From a bacterium (GTDB lineage: Bacteria > Actinomycetota > Acidimicrobiia > Spongiisociales > UBA11373): 16,096 bases of DNA. The position numbers and the translations under genes are program-made. Position 1 is the stretch's first letter; the number at the start of each line of letters is the position of its first letter. Of the stretch, positions 5,675-13,603 are shown piece by piece. The stretch lies in the NCBI GenBank assembly GCA_013202595.1, contig JABMPV010000189.1, forward strand, positions 1 to 16,096, written 5' to 3'. The notes under the pieces were generated by a model. The model saw only the letters and a list, made by a program, of their open reading frames with translations. It did no database searches and was not told the origin of the DNA.

Positions 5675-8179
5675 TCACATGCGAACGCGGAGGTTCTCCG
5701 GGTCGTACATAGGCCGCAGTGACGCCTTCGCCCTGTAGAGCGTTCCCGCCACCTTGATCTCGAAGCTGCCCGACTTCACGAAATCGGCCGTGACGCCCGC
5801 CTCGTGCTCCACGTATCCGAAGCCCATGGCGGCGCCGAGCGTGTGGCCGTAGGCCCCCGAACGGAGGTAGCCCACAGAGACGCCGTCGCGCAGGATCGGC
5901 TCCTCGCCGTAGAGCAGTGGTTCGGGATCCTCGAGGAGGAACTGCACCAACCGGCGCTTGTAGGGCCGGTTCTCACGCTGTTCGAGCAGTGCCTCGCGCC
6001 CGACGAATCCGCCGGGCTTGTCGAACTCGACGGCCCATCCGAGCCCCGCTTCGAGCGGTGAGTCAGAGTTCTCCATGTCGAGGCCGTAGTCGAGCCTCCC
6101 GGCCTCGGTGCGGGCACTCTCGAGGGTCTCGATCCCTGCATGGGTGAGGCCGAAGTCGGCGCCGACCTCCACGATCCGGTCGTAGACGCCGAGGGCGAAC
6201 TCCGTCGGGATGAAGAGCTCCCAGCCCAATTCACCGACGAAGCTCATCCGCGCCGCCAGGACCCTGGCGTGGTGGAGATCGATCTCCTGGGCCGTGAAGT
6301 AGGGGAACGCCTCGTTGCTCAGATCGGCGACGGTCAACTGGCCGAGCAGATCGCGCGACCTGGGCCCCTGCAGGGTGATCATGGTGTAGCCCGACGTGAC
6401 ATCGGTGACGTACACCCTGGCGTCGGGTGGTGTGCCCCGGCGCAGCATTGTCTCCACTCGCCGGTGGAACATCTCGGCCGCCACCACCAGGAACCGATCC
6501 TCGGCCATACGGGTCACCGTCACGTCGGCCTCGACGCCACCCTTGTGGTTCATCCACTGGGTGTAGACGCAGCGCCGTACCGGGACGGCGATGTCGTTGC
6601 CGCAAATCTTGTTGAGGACGGACTCGGCGTCGGGTCCCTGGACGAGGAGCTTCGACATCGATGACATGTCGAACAGTGCGACGGCCTCGCGGACTGCCTT
6701 GTGCTCCGCCGCATGGAACTCGAACCAGTCCTGGCGGTCATAGGACAGCCTGGGCTCGATGACGGCGTCGGGTGGGGCGAACCAGGATGCGTTCTCCCAT
6801 CCGGAGGACTCACTGAAGTGCCCCCCGGCGGCTTCGAGGCGCTCGTGGATAGCCGATCGCCTGACGTTGCGCGCAGTCTTGGGGCTGGAGTGGGGCCAGG
6901 ACCCGGTGGAGTGCAGCCGTCCCAGTAGCTCGACGCTGCGCTCGGCCAGGTAGGGCCGGTTCGTCTGCCATTTTGACAGCCTGGCTATGTCGACGCCGGT
7001 GATATCGATCGGCGGAAGGCCATCCACGATCCAATTGGCGATGATCGACCCCGCGCCGCCGCCGGTGAGGATGCCGAGTGAATTGAATCCGGCGGCCACG
7101 AAGAAGTTCTTCAACTCGGGGGCTTCGCCCATGAGGAAGCCGTTGTCCGGCGTGAAGCTCTCCGGCCCGGTGAACAGCTTTCTGATCCCCACATCCGCGA
7201 GGTTGGGGAGGATCTCCATCGCATACTCCAGGAAGGGCGCCAGCCGGTCCCAGTCCGATGTGATCTCCCCGAAGCTGAAGTTGTCGGGGATCTTGTCGAG
7301 CGACCACGGAGCGGCCACCGGTTCGAACAGGCCGACCATCAAGCCGCCGGTCTCCTCGCGGTAGTAGGCGAACCGATCGGGGTCCTCGAAGATGGGCAGG
7401 TCGGGAGACACTCCCTCGAATGGCTCGCTGATCAGATAGGCGTGTTCGATGGCCTGCAGGGGCACACTGACCCCGGCCATGGCTCCGACTTCCCTGCCCC
7501 ACATCCCTGCACAGTTGACGACGTACTCGGCCTCGATCGAACCCTGGTCGGTGACGACCCCGGTCACCCGATCGTCCTTCTTGACGATTCCGATCACCTT
7601 GACGCCCTCCATCACCCGGACGCCCTTCAGGCGGGCCCCCTTGGCGAGGGACATGGCGACGTTGGATGGGTCGGCCCGTCCCTCATTGGCGGTGTAGAAG
7701 CCGGCGACGATGTCCTTGGCGTCGACTTGCGGCCACATGGAGGCGACTTCGGCGCCGGAGATCTCCTCGCGGTTGATGCCCATGAGAGCCATGAAGTCGG
7801 CCTCACGCCTGAGCTTGTCGGTCCGGTCCTTGGTGCTGGCGGTCTGGAGATAGCCGACCGGGCGGAAGCCGGTCGAGAGGCCGGTCTCCTCCTCGAGCAC
7901 CTCGAACAGGTCCCTGGAGTACTTGGCCATCCAGGCGAGGGTCTCTGTGGTCATGCCGCCGGACACGACGAGGCCTGCGGCATGCCACGTGGTCCCGGAG
8001 GTCAGTTGACTGCGTTCGAGCAGGACGACGTCGATCCAGCCCAGTTTGGCTAGGTGATAGGCGACGCTGGTGCCGATCACTCCGCCGCCGATGATCACCA
8101 CTCTGGCCCGGTCCGGGACTCCGCCTTTGGATCCCGCCGAACTCCTGGCCTGCTGATCTCGATCGGCCTCACTCGCCAT
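5675..8179 (-). CDS. FAD-dependent oxidoreductase with GcvT domain (dimethylglycine/sarcosine dehydrogenase-like)
   Basis: Flavoprotein of 834 residues fused to a folate-binding domain. Such enzymes oxidise N-methyl groups and pass the one-carbon unit to tetrahydrofolate. Order: DAO-type FAD domain (about 26-390) with GGGVIG (31-36) and GTTWHAAG, whose His66 is the position of covalent histidyl-FAD in dimethylglycine and sarcosine dehydrogenases; FAD C-terminal motif GFNSLGILTGGGAG; a linker domain (FAO_M type, about 395-450); GcvT aminomethyltransferase domain (about 455-725) with YTQWMNHKGGVEADVTVTR and the folate-site Asp552; and a GcvT C-terminal barrel (about 735-825). ATG 8179 has GAGGGG upstream. 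The mammalian homologue is mitochondrial; here no targeting signal is seen, so it is cytosolic. Substrate could be dimethylglycine, sarcosine or another N-methyl amine. Confidence 0.92.
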   Translation of the reverse strand: MASEADRDQQARSSAGSKGGVPDRARVVIIGGGVIGTSVAYHLAKLGWIDVVLLERSQLTSGTTWHAAGLVVSGGMTTETLAWMAKYSRDLFEVLEEETGLSTGFRPVGYLQTASTKDRTDKLRREADFMALMGINREEISGAEVASMWPQVDAKDIVAGFYTANEGRADPSNVAMSLAKGARLKGVRVMEGVKVIGIVKKDDRVTGVVTDQGSIEAEYVVNCAGMWGREVGAMAGVSVPLQAIEHAYLISEPFEGVSPDLPIFEDPDRFAYYREETGGLMVGLFEPVAAPWSLDKIPDNFSFGEITSDWDRLAPFLEYAMEILPNLADVGIRKLFTGPESFTPDNGFLMGEAPELKNFFVAAGFNSLGILTGGGAGSIIANWIVDGLPPIDITGVDIARLSKWQTNRPYLAERSVELLGRLHSTGSWPHSSPKTARNVRRSAIHERLEAAGGHFSESSGWENASWFAPPDAVIEPRLSYDRQDWFEFHAAEHKAVREAVALFDMSSMSKLLVQGPDAESVLNKICGNDIAVPVRRCVYTQWMNHKGGVEADVTVTRMAEDRFLVVAAEMFHRRVETMLRRGTPPDARVYVTDVTSGYTMITLQGPRSRDLLGQLTVADLSNEAFPYFTAQEIDLHHARVLAARMSFVGELGWELFIPTEFALGVYDRIVEVGADFGLTHAGIETLESARTEAGRLDYGLDMENSDSPLEAGLGWAVEFDKPGGFVGREALLEQRENRPYKRRLVQFLLEDPEPLLYGEEPILRDGVSVGYLRSGAYGHTLGAAMGFGYVEHEAGVTADFVKSGSFEIKVAGTLYRAKASLRPMYDPENLRVRM

Positions 8180-8282
8180 CTCTGACCCCTCACTCGGATA
8201 TCTCGATCTCGGCGGTCGGGACGGGTTTGCTGCGGCTCAACGCGCCGCCTTCGACACTACCTACGGCCGGGATCGGGGTCAT

Positions 8283-8326
8283 CACGCCTTCGGGCGACGT
8301 CGAGTCGGCGCAGCGCCGACGGCGTG
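8283..8326 (-). terminator. Nested hairpin after the lipoprotein gene
   Basis: Directly after the lipoprotein stop (minus strand) lies GTCGGCGC-A-GCGCCGAC (8304-8320), a near-uninterrupted inverted repeat. It is enclosed by an outer 6-bp stem, GGCGTG (8321-8326) with CACGCC (8283-8288). The position 1-8 nt past the stop and the nested design suggest transcript termination or 3'-end protection before the FAD/GcvT gene. There is no T-run. Confidence 0.42.
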
Positions 8327-8327
8327 C

Positions 8328-9053
8328 TCACGGTCCGGAATCGCACGTTGTTCCGGATTCCAGCCGAACGGCCGAATCCCCGACCGCGACGGCACGAAGA
8401 TCCGTCCCGGCTGCATCGGTCACGACCAGAGTGGTGGGGCCGCTCTCGTCGACGATGAGGGACCCCTCGAGACGACCCCGAAGTGCCTCGAGGGAATCGA
8501 AGGGATATAGGAAGCTGATCACGTTCCCCATGGAGACCTCGGCGTGTAGTCCGAGAGATTCGAATTCGTCCGCCGGCCCGGCGGCACCGTAGGCCCATCC
8601 GCTGAAGGTCCCCTCGGCGAAGACGGCCTGGAGACTGGCCCAGGAGGCGACGGTTGCTCCGCTGCACTCTGAGGGGGAGGCGATTTCCGCCTCCCCAAAG
8701 ATCTCAAGTAGATCGTTCAGCGCCTCGTCCGTCGAGGTTCCGAAAGCCACCCCGGCAATGCCGTCGGGACGCAGGATCGGTTCGGAATCGCTGCACTCCC
8801 GTTCGGCCGCGTCCAGACCTTCGCTGGACAGGTGGCTGATGGGTTCCCGCATGTTGGCCAGGAAGTCCTCCTCCGAATCCACCGGTGCCACGGCGGCGGC
8901 GTAACAGCGGCAGTACACCTCGTACGGCGGACCCTCCATGCACACGCCGAGCCACTCGTCGATGACGGTGTCCGAGAAGCCAGTCGGCGCTGAACCTCCA
9001 CATCCCGTCAATAGGCCGATTGCGAGGAGGATCGGCACTACGTATCTCCGCAT
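8328..9053 (-). CDS. Predicted lipoprotein of unknown function
   Basis: Protein of 241 residues. Residues 1-18 form a lipoprotein signal peptide: RR, a hydrophobic stretch (VVPILLAIGLL) and the lipobox LTGC with Cys18 as the predicted lipidation site. A Cys-rich block follows (C38, C48-R-C50, C87) within VIDEWLGVCMEG..YEVYCRCY, a spacing seen in other small secreted bacterial proteins and perhaps disulfide-bonded. The C-terminal half contains GIAGVAFGTSTDEALNDLLE (98-117), like the GxxxGxSxxEA repeat of many actinobacterial lipoproteins. No catalytic motif is seen. ATG 9053 has AAGAGG upstream. It stands between two unrelated catabolic genes with gaps of 148 and 189 nt, so it may be its own transcription unit. 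It could be a binding or envelope-stress protein; function not assigned. Confidence 0.8.
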   Translation of the reverse strand: MRRYVVPILLAIGLLTGCGGSAPTGFSDTVIDEWLGVCMEGPPYEVYCRCYAAAVAPVDSEEDFLANMREPISHLSSEGLDAAERECSDSEPILRPDGIAGVAFGTSTDEALNDLLEIFGEAEIASPSECSGATVASWASLQAVFAEGTFSGWAYGAAGPADEFESLGLHAEVSMGNVISFLYPFDSLEALRGRLEGSLIVDESGPTTLVVTDAAGTDLRAVAVGDSAVRLESGTTCDSGP

Positions 9054-9242
9054 GAGGCCTCTTCGAGCGACTGGCCCCCGAACCTAATCGAAACCCCCGG
9101 AGTGACAGGGTCGAAGTGTCCTGTCCGAACCGCCAGTGATCGGCCGGAGTCTGGATCCGACACGAAGCCTTCGCTTGGCCCGATCGACAGCGAGAACCGG
9201 ACGGCAGGCGAGGTCAACTCTCGACGGGGGTCCCGGGTGGCC
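9054..9242. other. Intergenic region, no gene seen
   Basis: 189 nt between the lipoprotein start and the GSA-like aminotransferase stop. A 6-bp inverted repeat GACAGG/CCTGTC (9104-9109 and 9120-9125, 10-nt loop) lies about 50 nt upstream of the lipoprotein ATG. A TAGGTT (minus strand, about 9081-9086) could be a weak -10 box. Neither is convincing alone. No ORF with coding features was seen. Confidence 0.3.
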
Positions 9243-10553
9243 CTATCCCTTGGCGTCGCGGAGGGCGTCCCTGAAGGCTTCGAGAGTCACGGCGACGTCT
9301 TCGGGGGAGTGCGCCGAGGAGATGAACCATGGCTCTCTGGCGTCGTCGACCGGCAGCACACCGCGTCCGATCATGCCCCCGATGACCTCCTCGTAGAGTT
9401 CCTCGTCGTGGTTGGCATAGTCGCGGTACTCGTGAGGAGACTCGTCGGAGAAGGAGATGCCGAACATCGACCAGTGGCCCACGATGTGGCCGGGAACACC
9501 TTCGTCGGCGAGGATGCCCTCGACGCCTCTCATGAGCGCCGTGCCCGTGCGTTCGACATCCACATAGGGCTCACCCGTGGAGAGGATGTCGAGCGTGGCC
9601 TTCGCTGCGGCGACTCCGATACCGTTGCCGCTGTAGGTGCCCGCTTGCATGACGCCGCCGTCGGCCCAGTCCTGGATGATCTCGCTACGCCCTGCGATGG
9701 CCGCCACGGGGAATCCGTTGCCCATCGACTTTGCGTATGTGGCGAGATCGGGGACGACGCCGAAGTGGGCGGCCGCTCCACCGAGACCCATGCGGAAACC
9801 GGTCTTGACCTCATCGAAGATGAGCACGGAGCCGTACTCGTCGCAGATGCGACGGAGGCCATCCAAATAGCCGTCGTCGGGCATCAAGCCGAAGAAGTTG
9901 CCGAGGACCGGTTCGACGATCAGCGCAGCGATCCGATGACCTTCACGGCGGAACAATTGCCCCATGGCCTCGAGGTCGTTGAACGGCACGATGCGGATGA
10001 GCGACCGGATCACTTCCGGGATCCCGGATGAATCCTGGAACGGAACCGGTGAACGGCGGCTGCCGAGGCTCCCGACCGGTGATCCAGACACAGAGAAGAG
10101 AACATAGTCGTGGGCACCGTGATAGGCCCCCTCGAACTTGACGACCAACTCCCTGCCGGTGTGAGCGCGAGCCAGACGGATGGCATGCATCGTGGCTTCG
10201 GTACCGGTGTTCGTGAACCGGAGGCCGTCCACCCAGGGCACTGCCCCCCTGAAGGCTTCGGCCGCTTCAATCTCGCGCGCAGTCGTCATCGCAAAGGTCG
10301 TGCCCGCTGCAGCCGACTCGGCAACGGCCGCGGCGACCCCGGGATGGCCGTGGCCGAGGATGATGGGGCCGAATCCCAGGTGGTAGTCGATGTAGCGATT
10401 CCCGTCCATGTCGTAGACATGGGCGCCCTCACCACGGTCGATGACGATGGTGTCGTCATCGCCCCAGTACCGGTATCCCGACGAGACGCCGTTGACGAGA
10501 GCCGCCTTGCCGCGCTCAAACCATTCAGCAGTAGCCGGTCCCTGGAGTCCCAT
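9243..10553 (-). CDS. Class III PLP aminotransferase, glutamate-1-semialdehyde aminomutase-like (not HemL)
   Basis: PLP enzyme of 436 residues. Seen: an N-terminal block resembling HemL (NGVSSGYRYWG..IVIDRGEGAHVYDMDGNRYIDY), NTGTEATMHA (115-124), YHGAHD (144-149), Asp247 in FDEVKTGFRMGLGGA, and Schiff-base Lys275 in TYAKSMGNGFPV. True HemL has a GK.IGGG motif at the lysine; here it reads AKSMGNG, and the gene sits in a catabolic cluster, so tetrapyrrole synthesis is unlikely. It is probably an omega-aminotransferase or a 2,1-aminomutase for an amino-aldehyde; substrate unknown. ATG 10553 has GAAGGGG upstream. It is divergently transcribed from the aldehyde dehydrogenase across 127 nt, so the two may share regulation. 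Confidence 0.92.
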   Translation of the reverse strand: MGLQGPATAEWFERGKAALVNGVSSGYRYWGDDDTIVIDRGEGAHVYDMDGNRYIDYHLGFGPIILGHGHPGVAAAVAESAAAGTTFAMTTAREIEAAEAFRGAVPWVDGLRFTNTGTEATMHAIRLARAHTGRELVVKFEGAYHGAHDYVLFSVSGSPVGSLGSRRSPVPFQDSSGIPEVIRSLIRIVPFNDLEAMGQLFRREGHRIAALIVEPVLGNFFGLMPDDGYLDGLRRICDEYGSVLIFDEVKTGFRMGLGGAAAHFGVVPDLATYAKSMGNGFPVAAIAGRSEIIQDWADGGVMQAGTYSGNGIGVAAAKATLDILSTGEPYVDVERTGTALMRGVEGILADEGVPGHIVGHWSMFGISFSDESPHEYRDYANHDEELYEEVIGGMIGRGVLPVDDAREPWFISSAHSPEDVAVTLEAFRDALRDAKG

Positions 10554-10644
10554 TGCCCCTTCTTCTCTCGATGCGAATGATCCGAGCCTACGCGACCGGG
10601 TTGCCGGCTCAGGACGTCTCGATGGGATCGAACATCCGGTGTAG

Positions 10645-10658
10645 ATTTGCGTGCAATT
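10645..10658. promoter_or_regulatory. Operator-like palindrome in the divergent promoter region
   Basis: ATTTGCGTGCAATT is an imperfect palindrome centred on GT, with arms TTGC and GCAA. It lies 23-36 nt upstream of the aldehyde dehydrogenase ATG, in the only divergent gap of the window (10554-10680). TTGCnnGCAA-type sites are used by several bacterial regulators (Lrp/AsnC and LacI families among them), so a repressor site near the transcription start is plausible. A TAGATT just upstream (10642-10647) could be a -10 element for the plus-strand operon, with TCGATG 17 nt further up as a poor -35. Symmetry is seen; function is inferred. Confidence 0.3.
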
Positions 10659-10680
10659 GTGAGCGACCGAACGGGGTGCA

Positions 10681-12120
10681 ATGGTCGAGAATCTGAAGCT
10701 CTACCTGGCCGGAGAGTGGACCGAGGGAACGGGTGATGAGGTCCATGAGTTGATCAGCCCTGCGACCGGCGAGCATGTCGCAAATGTCCCCTTGGCGGCG
10801 CCTGCCGACATCGACCGAGCGGTTGCCGCCGCCCGGGAGGCCCAGGCCGAGTACCGACACTGGTCGGCGTTCGAGCGGGCCGATCTGCTCCATAGGATCG
10901 CCGATGCCGTCGAGTCGGACGTCACGGAGATCGCCCGGATCCAGACGCTGGAGCAGGGCAAGCCGTATCACGCCGAGTCGGTCGCCGACATCGCGGAAGC
11001 GAACCAGTACTTCACAAACAGCGCCGAGGATGTCAAGCGCCTCGAAGGAAGGGTCATCCCGACCACCGACCGCAACAAGAGGATGTTCACCTTCAACCGC
11101 CCGGTCGGAGTGTGGGCGGCGATCACGCCGTGGAACTTCCCCGTCACCATCCCTCTGGAGTACATCGGCCCCGGCCTGGCAACGGGCAATGCCGTGATCG
11201 CCAAGCCTCCCGAGTTCACACCGTGGGGCCTGCTTCGCCTCGCCGAGGCGTTCGATGCGGCCGGTGTCCCCAAGGGCCTGGTGTCGATCATCCCCGGAGC
11301 CGGTGAGATCGGGGAGCAATTGGTCACTCACGCCGGCGTGGATGCAGTCGGCTTCACCGGGTCGTCCGAGACGGGCCGCCGGATCATCTCCCAGATGGGC
11401 ATCAAGCGGTCGATCATGGAGATGTCGGGCAACGGCCCCACGATTGTGACCGACGACGCCAATCTCGAGGCCGCAGCCGAACTGGCCGTGTACGGCGCCT
11501 ATTACAACGCCGGCCAGGTGTGTTGTGCCACGGAGAGGGTGATCGTCGTCGACAGCGTCCACGACGAGTTCCTCGATCTGGTTCTGAAGGCATCCGGGAG
11601 CATCCGCCTCGGTGATCCGTTCGACGAGGCAACCAACATGGGCCCGCTCAACAACGAGCCGACGGCGGCGAAGATGGATCGTCACATCGCCGATGCGGCC
11701 GAACGAGGTGCGGCCATCCTCACCGGCGGCGGGAGGGCAGCAGGCTTCCCGACGGACCTCTACTACCGGTTCACCGTCATCGACCAGGTGCCCGAACAGG
11801 CACTCGTCGCCAGAGACGAGTCGTTCGGGCCGGTGCTCCCCATCCTCGTCGCTGCGGACGACGACGAAGCAGTGGCCATAGCCAACCGCACCCATCTGGG
11901 CCTGCAGGCTGCCGTGTTCACGTCCAGCCTCCGGCGTGCCTTCTGGTACGCAGACCGGGTGCGTTCGGGCACGGTCGTCATCAATGAGTCCACGGACTTC
12001 TGGGAGACCTTCCAACCCTTCGGCGGTGCGGCCGGCACAGACACGGGATGGGGGAGGGGGAGCCTCATCGAATTCACCGATCCTCAGACGGTCGTGATCG
12101 ACATCGGTAACGTCAGGTAG
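10681..12120 (+). CDS. NAD(P)-dependent aldehyde dehydrogenase
   Basis: Oxidises an aldehyde to the acid with NAD(P)+. Length of 479 residues is normal for the ALDH superfamily. Seen: oxyanion-hole Asn152 in TPWNFP, the cofactor-binding Lys175 in AKPPEFTP, Rossmann segment GFTGSSETGRRI (224-235), general-base Glu247 in MEMSGNGPTIV, catalytic Cys281 in NAGQVCCATERV, and DESFGPVLP near the C-terminal part. The Glu motif reads EMSGNGP in place of the common ELGGNAP, a variation found in uncharacterised subfamilies, so I do not assign betaine-aldehyde or succinate-semialdehyde specificity. ATG 10681 has ACGGGG upstream. It is the first gene of a plus-strand operon with two amine-type flavoproteins; the next start is 13 nt after its stop. 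It may oxidise the aldehydes these flavoproteins produce. Confidence 0.95.
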   Translation: MVENLKLYLAGEWTEGTGDEVHELISPATGEHVANVPLAAPADIDRAVAAAREAQAEYRHWSAFERADLLHRIADAVESDVTEIARIQTLEQGKPYHAESVADIAEANQYFTNSAEDVKRLEGRVIPTTDRNKRMFTFNRPVGVWAAITPWNFPVTIPLEYIGPGLATGNAVIAKPPEFTPWGLLRLAEAFDAAGVPKGLVSIIPGAGEIGEQLVTHAGVDAVGFTGSSETGRRIISQMGIKRSIMEMSGNGPTIVTDDANLEAAAELAVYGAYYNAGQVCCATERVIVVDSVHDEFLDLVLKASGSIRLGDPFDEATNMGPLNNEPTAAKMDRHIADAAERGAAILTGGGRAAGFPTDLYYRFTVIDQVPEQALVARDESFGPVLPILVAADDDEAVAIANRTHLGLQAAVFTSSLRRAFWYADRVRSGTVVINESTDFWETFQPFGGAAGTDTGWGRGSLIEFTDPQTVVIDIGNVR

Positions 12121-12133
12121 AAGGGTTGAGTAG

Positions 12134-13558
12134 GTGACAGAGAGGCCCCCGATGGGAACCGAAAGCTGGGCTGCGCAGGCCCTGGCCGGCGCCAAACCCG
12201 CCGTGTTCTGGTCGGATCGTGCCGACGCTCCGCAGGCTGCTCCGACGCTGGAGGGCCCGATCACTGCGGACCTCACCATCATCGGTGGGGGCCTCACCGG
12301 GCTGTGGGCGGCGGTCCAGGCTCTCGAGGATCAGCCGGGGCTCAGAGTGGTCCTGCTCGAAGGCGAGCGGTGCGGCTTCGGTGCCAGTTCGCGCAACGGC
12401 GGGTTCTGCGACGGCTCGCTGACCCATGGCCTCGACAACGGGATCTCGCATTGGCCCGACGACATCGCAACGCTGGTCCGGATGGGCCGCGAGAACCTCG
12501 ACGGGATCGACGAGGCCGTCGATCGCTACGGCATCGAGGCGGACTACAGGCGTACGGCAGAAGTCGGCGTCGCCACCGAGCAATGGCACGTGGACGGGCT
12601 GGCCGAGAGCCTGGAGATCCACGAGAGCTACGGCGACGATGTCGAACTGCTCGACGGCCCTGCGATGCAGGCAAGGGTTCACTCCCCGACCTACCTGGGA
12701 GGACTCGTCCGGCACAATGACATCGCGCTGGCCGATCCGGCCCGCCTGTGCTGGGGACTGCGCGCCGCAGCCGAAGCGCTCGGCGCTTCCGTGTACGAGA
12801 ACTCACCCGTCGTGGGGGTGGAGCGCGAGGGAAGTGGCCTGAAGGTCACGACGTCGGGCGGTTCGGTCGCGACGGAGCGGGCGGTGATGGCGATCAACGC
12901 CTACCCGGGACCGGTTCGCCGTCCCCGGCGCTACACCATCCCCGTCTACGACCACGTCCTCATGACGGAGCCGCTGAGCGCAGAGCAGTTGGCGACGGTC
13001 GGGTGGCTCGAGCGCGACGGGATCGGGGACGTCTCAAACCAGTTCCACTACTACCGCCTCAGCGAGGACGACCGCATCCTCTGGGGCGGCTACGACGCCA
13101 CATACCACTTCAACAACGGACTCGATCCGAAGCACGATCAGAGCGACGATACCCACAGCATGCTCGCGGGGCACTTCTTCGAGACGTTCCCTCAGCTCGA
13201 GGGCCTGCGTTTCACCCATCGCTGGGGAGGGCCTGTGGCGACCACGACCAAGTTCACGGCCACATGGGGAACCTCTCTCGACGGGCGGCTCACCTGGGTC
13301 GCCGGGTACACGGGCCTCGGTGTGGGAGCGAGCAGATTCGGTGCCAGGGTGGCCCTCGACCTCGTCTTCGGGCAGGCCACCGAGCGCACCGAACTCGAGA
13401 TGGTCCGCAAGAAGCCGTTCCCGTTTCCACCGGAGCCGTTCAGGTGGGCCGGCGTCCAACTCACGAGGAAGGCGATTCAGCGGACAGATGCCAACGAAGG
13501 GAAGCGGGGCCTGTGGCTGACACTGCTGGACCGCTTCGGTGTGGGGTTCGATTCGTGA
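12134..13558 (+). CDS. FAD-dependent oxidoreductase, DAO family (PuuB-like), copy 1
   Basis: Flavin amine/amino-acid oxidoreductase of 474 residues. Seen: dinucleotide-binding motif TIIGGGLTGLWAA (48-60) followed by an acidic strand end VVLLEGE, the family block GFGASSRNGGFCDG (81-94), and a C-terminal FAD motif WVAGYTGLGVGASRFG. The architecture is that of gamma-glutamylputrescine oxidoreductase and related enzymes that oxidise secondary or primary amines to aldehydes. The extended N-terminus (residues 1-44) is common in this actinobacterial group. The start is uncertain: GTG 12134 has AAGGG upstream at 8 nt, and an in-frame ATG at 12152 has GAGAGG at 6 nt. It is 13 nt downstream of the aldehyde dehydrogenase and probably co-translated. 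No glutamine-synthetase-like partner is present, so polyamine degradation is only one option. Confidence 0.9.
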   Translation: MTERPPMGTESWAAQALAGAKPAVFWSDRADAPQAAPTLEGPITADLTIIGGGLTGLWAAVQALEDQPGLRVVLLEGERCGFGASSRNGGFCDGSLTHGLDNGISHWPDDIATLVRMGRENLDGIDEAVDRYGIEADYRRTAEVGVATEQWHVDGLAESLEIHESYGDDVELLDGPAMQARVHSPTYLGGLVRHNDIALADPARLCWGLRAAAEALGASVYENSPVVGVEREGSGLKVTTSGGSVATERAVMAINAYPGPVRRPRRYTIPVYDHVLMTEPLSAEQLATVGWLERDGIGDVSNQFHYYRLSEDDRILWGGYDATYHFNNGLDPKHDQSDDTHSMLAGHFFETFPQLEGLRFTHRWGGPVATTTKFTATWGTSLDGRLTWVAGYTGLGVGASRFGARVALDLVFGQATERTELEMVRKKPFPFPPEPFRWAGVQLTRKAIQRTDANEGKRGLWLTLLDRFGVGFDS

Positions 13559-13603
13559 TGCCGGCGGTTCTGCCCGGCTCGATGAGAAAGGACGAGCGCC
13601 GAC

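Noticed and set aside
9243..10553. Calling this gene hemL
   Set aside because: The lysine motif and neighbourhood differ from true glutamate-1-semialdehyde aminomutase, so the name would over-claim.
10655..10665. AATTGTGAGCG, matching half of the E. coli lac operator
   Set aside because: Only one half is present, with no symmetric partner, no lac genes, and a host far from enterics; an 11-base coincidence is easy.
10609..12297. 562-codon open frame on the minus strand opposite the aldehyde dehydrogenase
   Set aside because: It is antisense to a gene with all catalytic motifs. The translated sequence has no recognisable domain and the composition of a GC-rich shadow frame.
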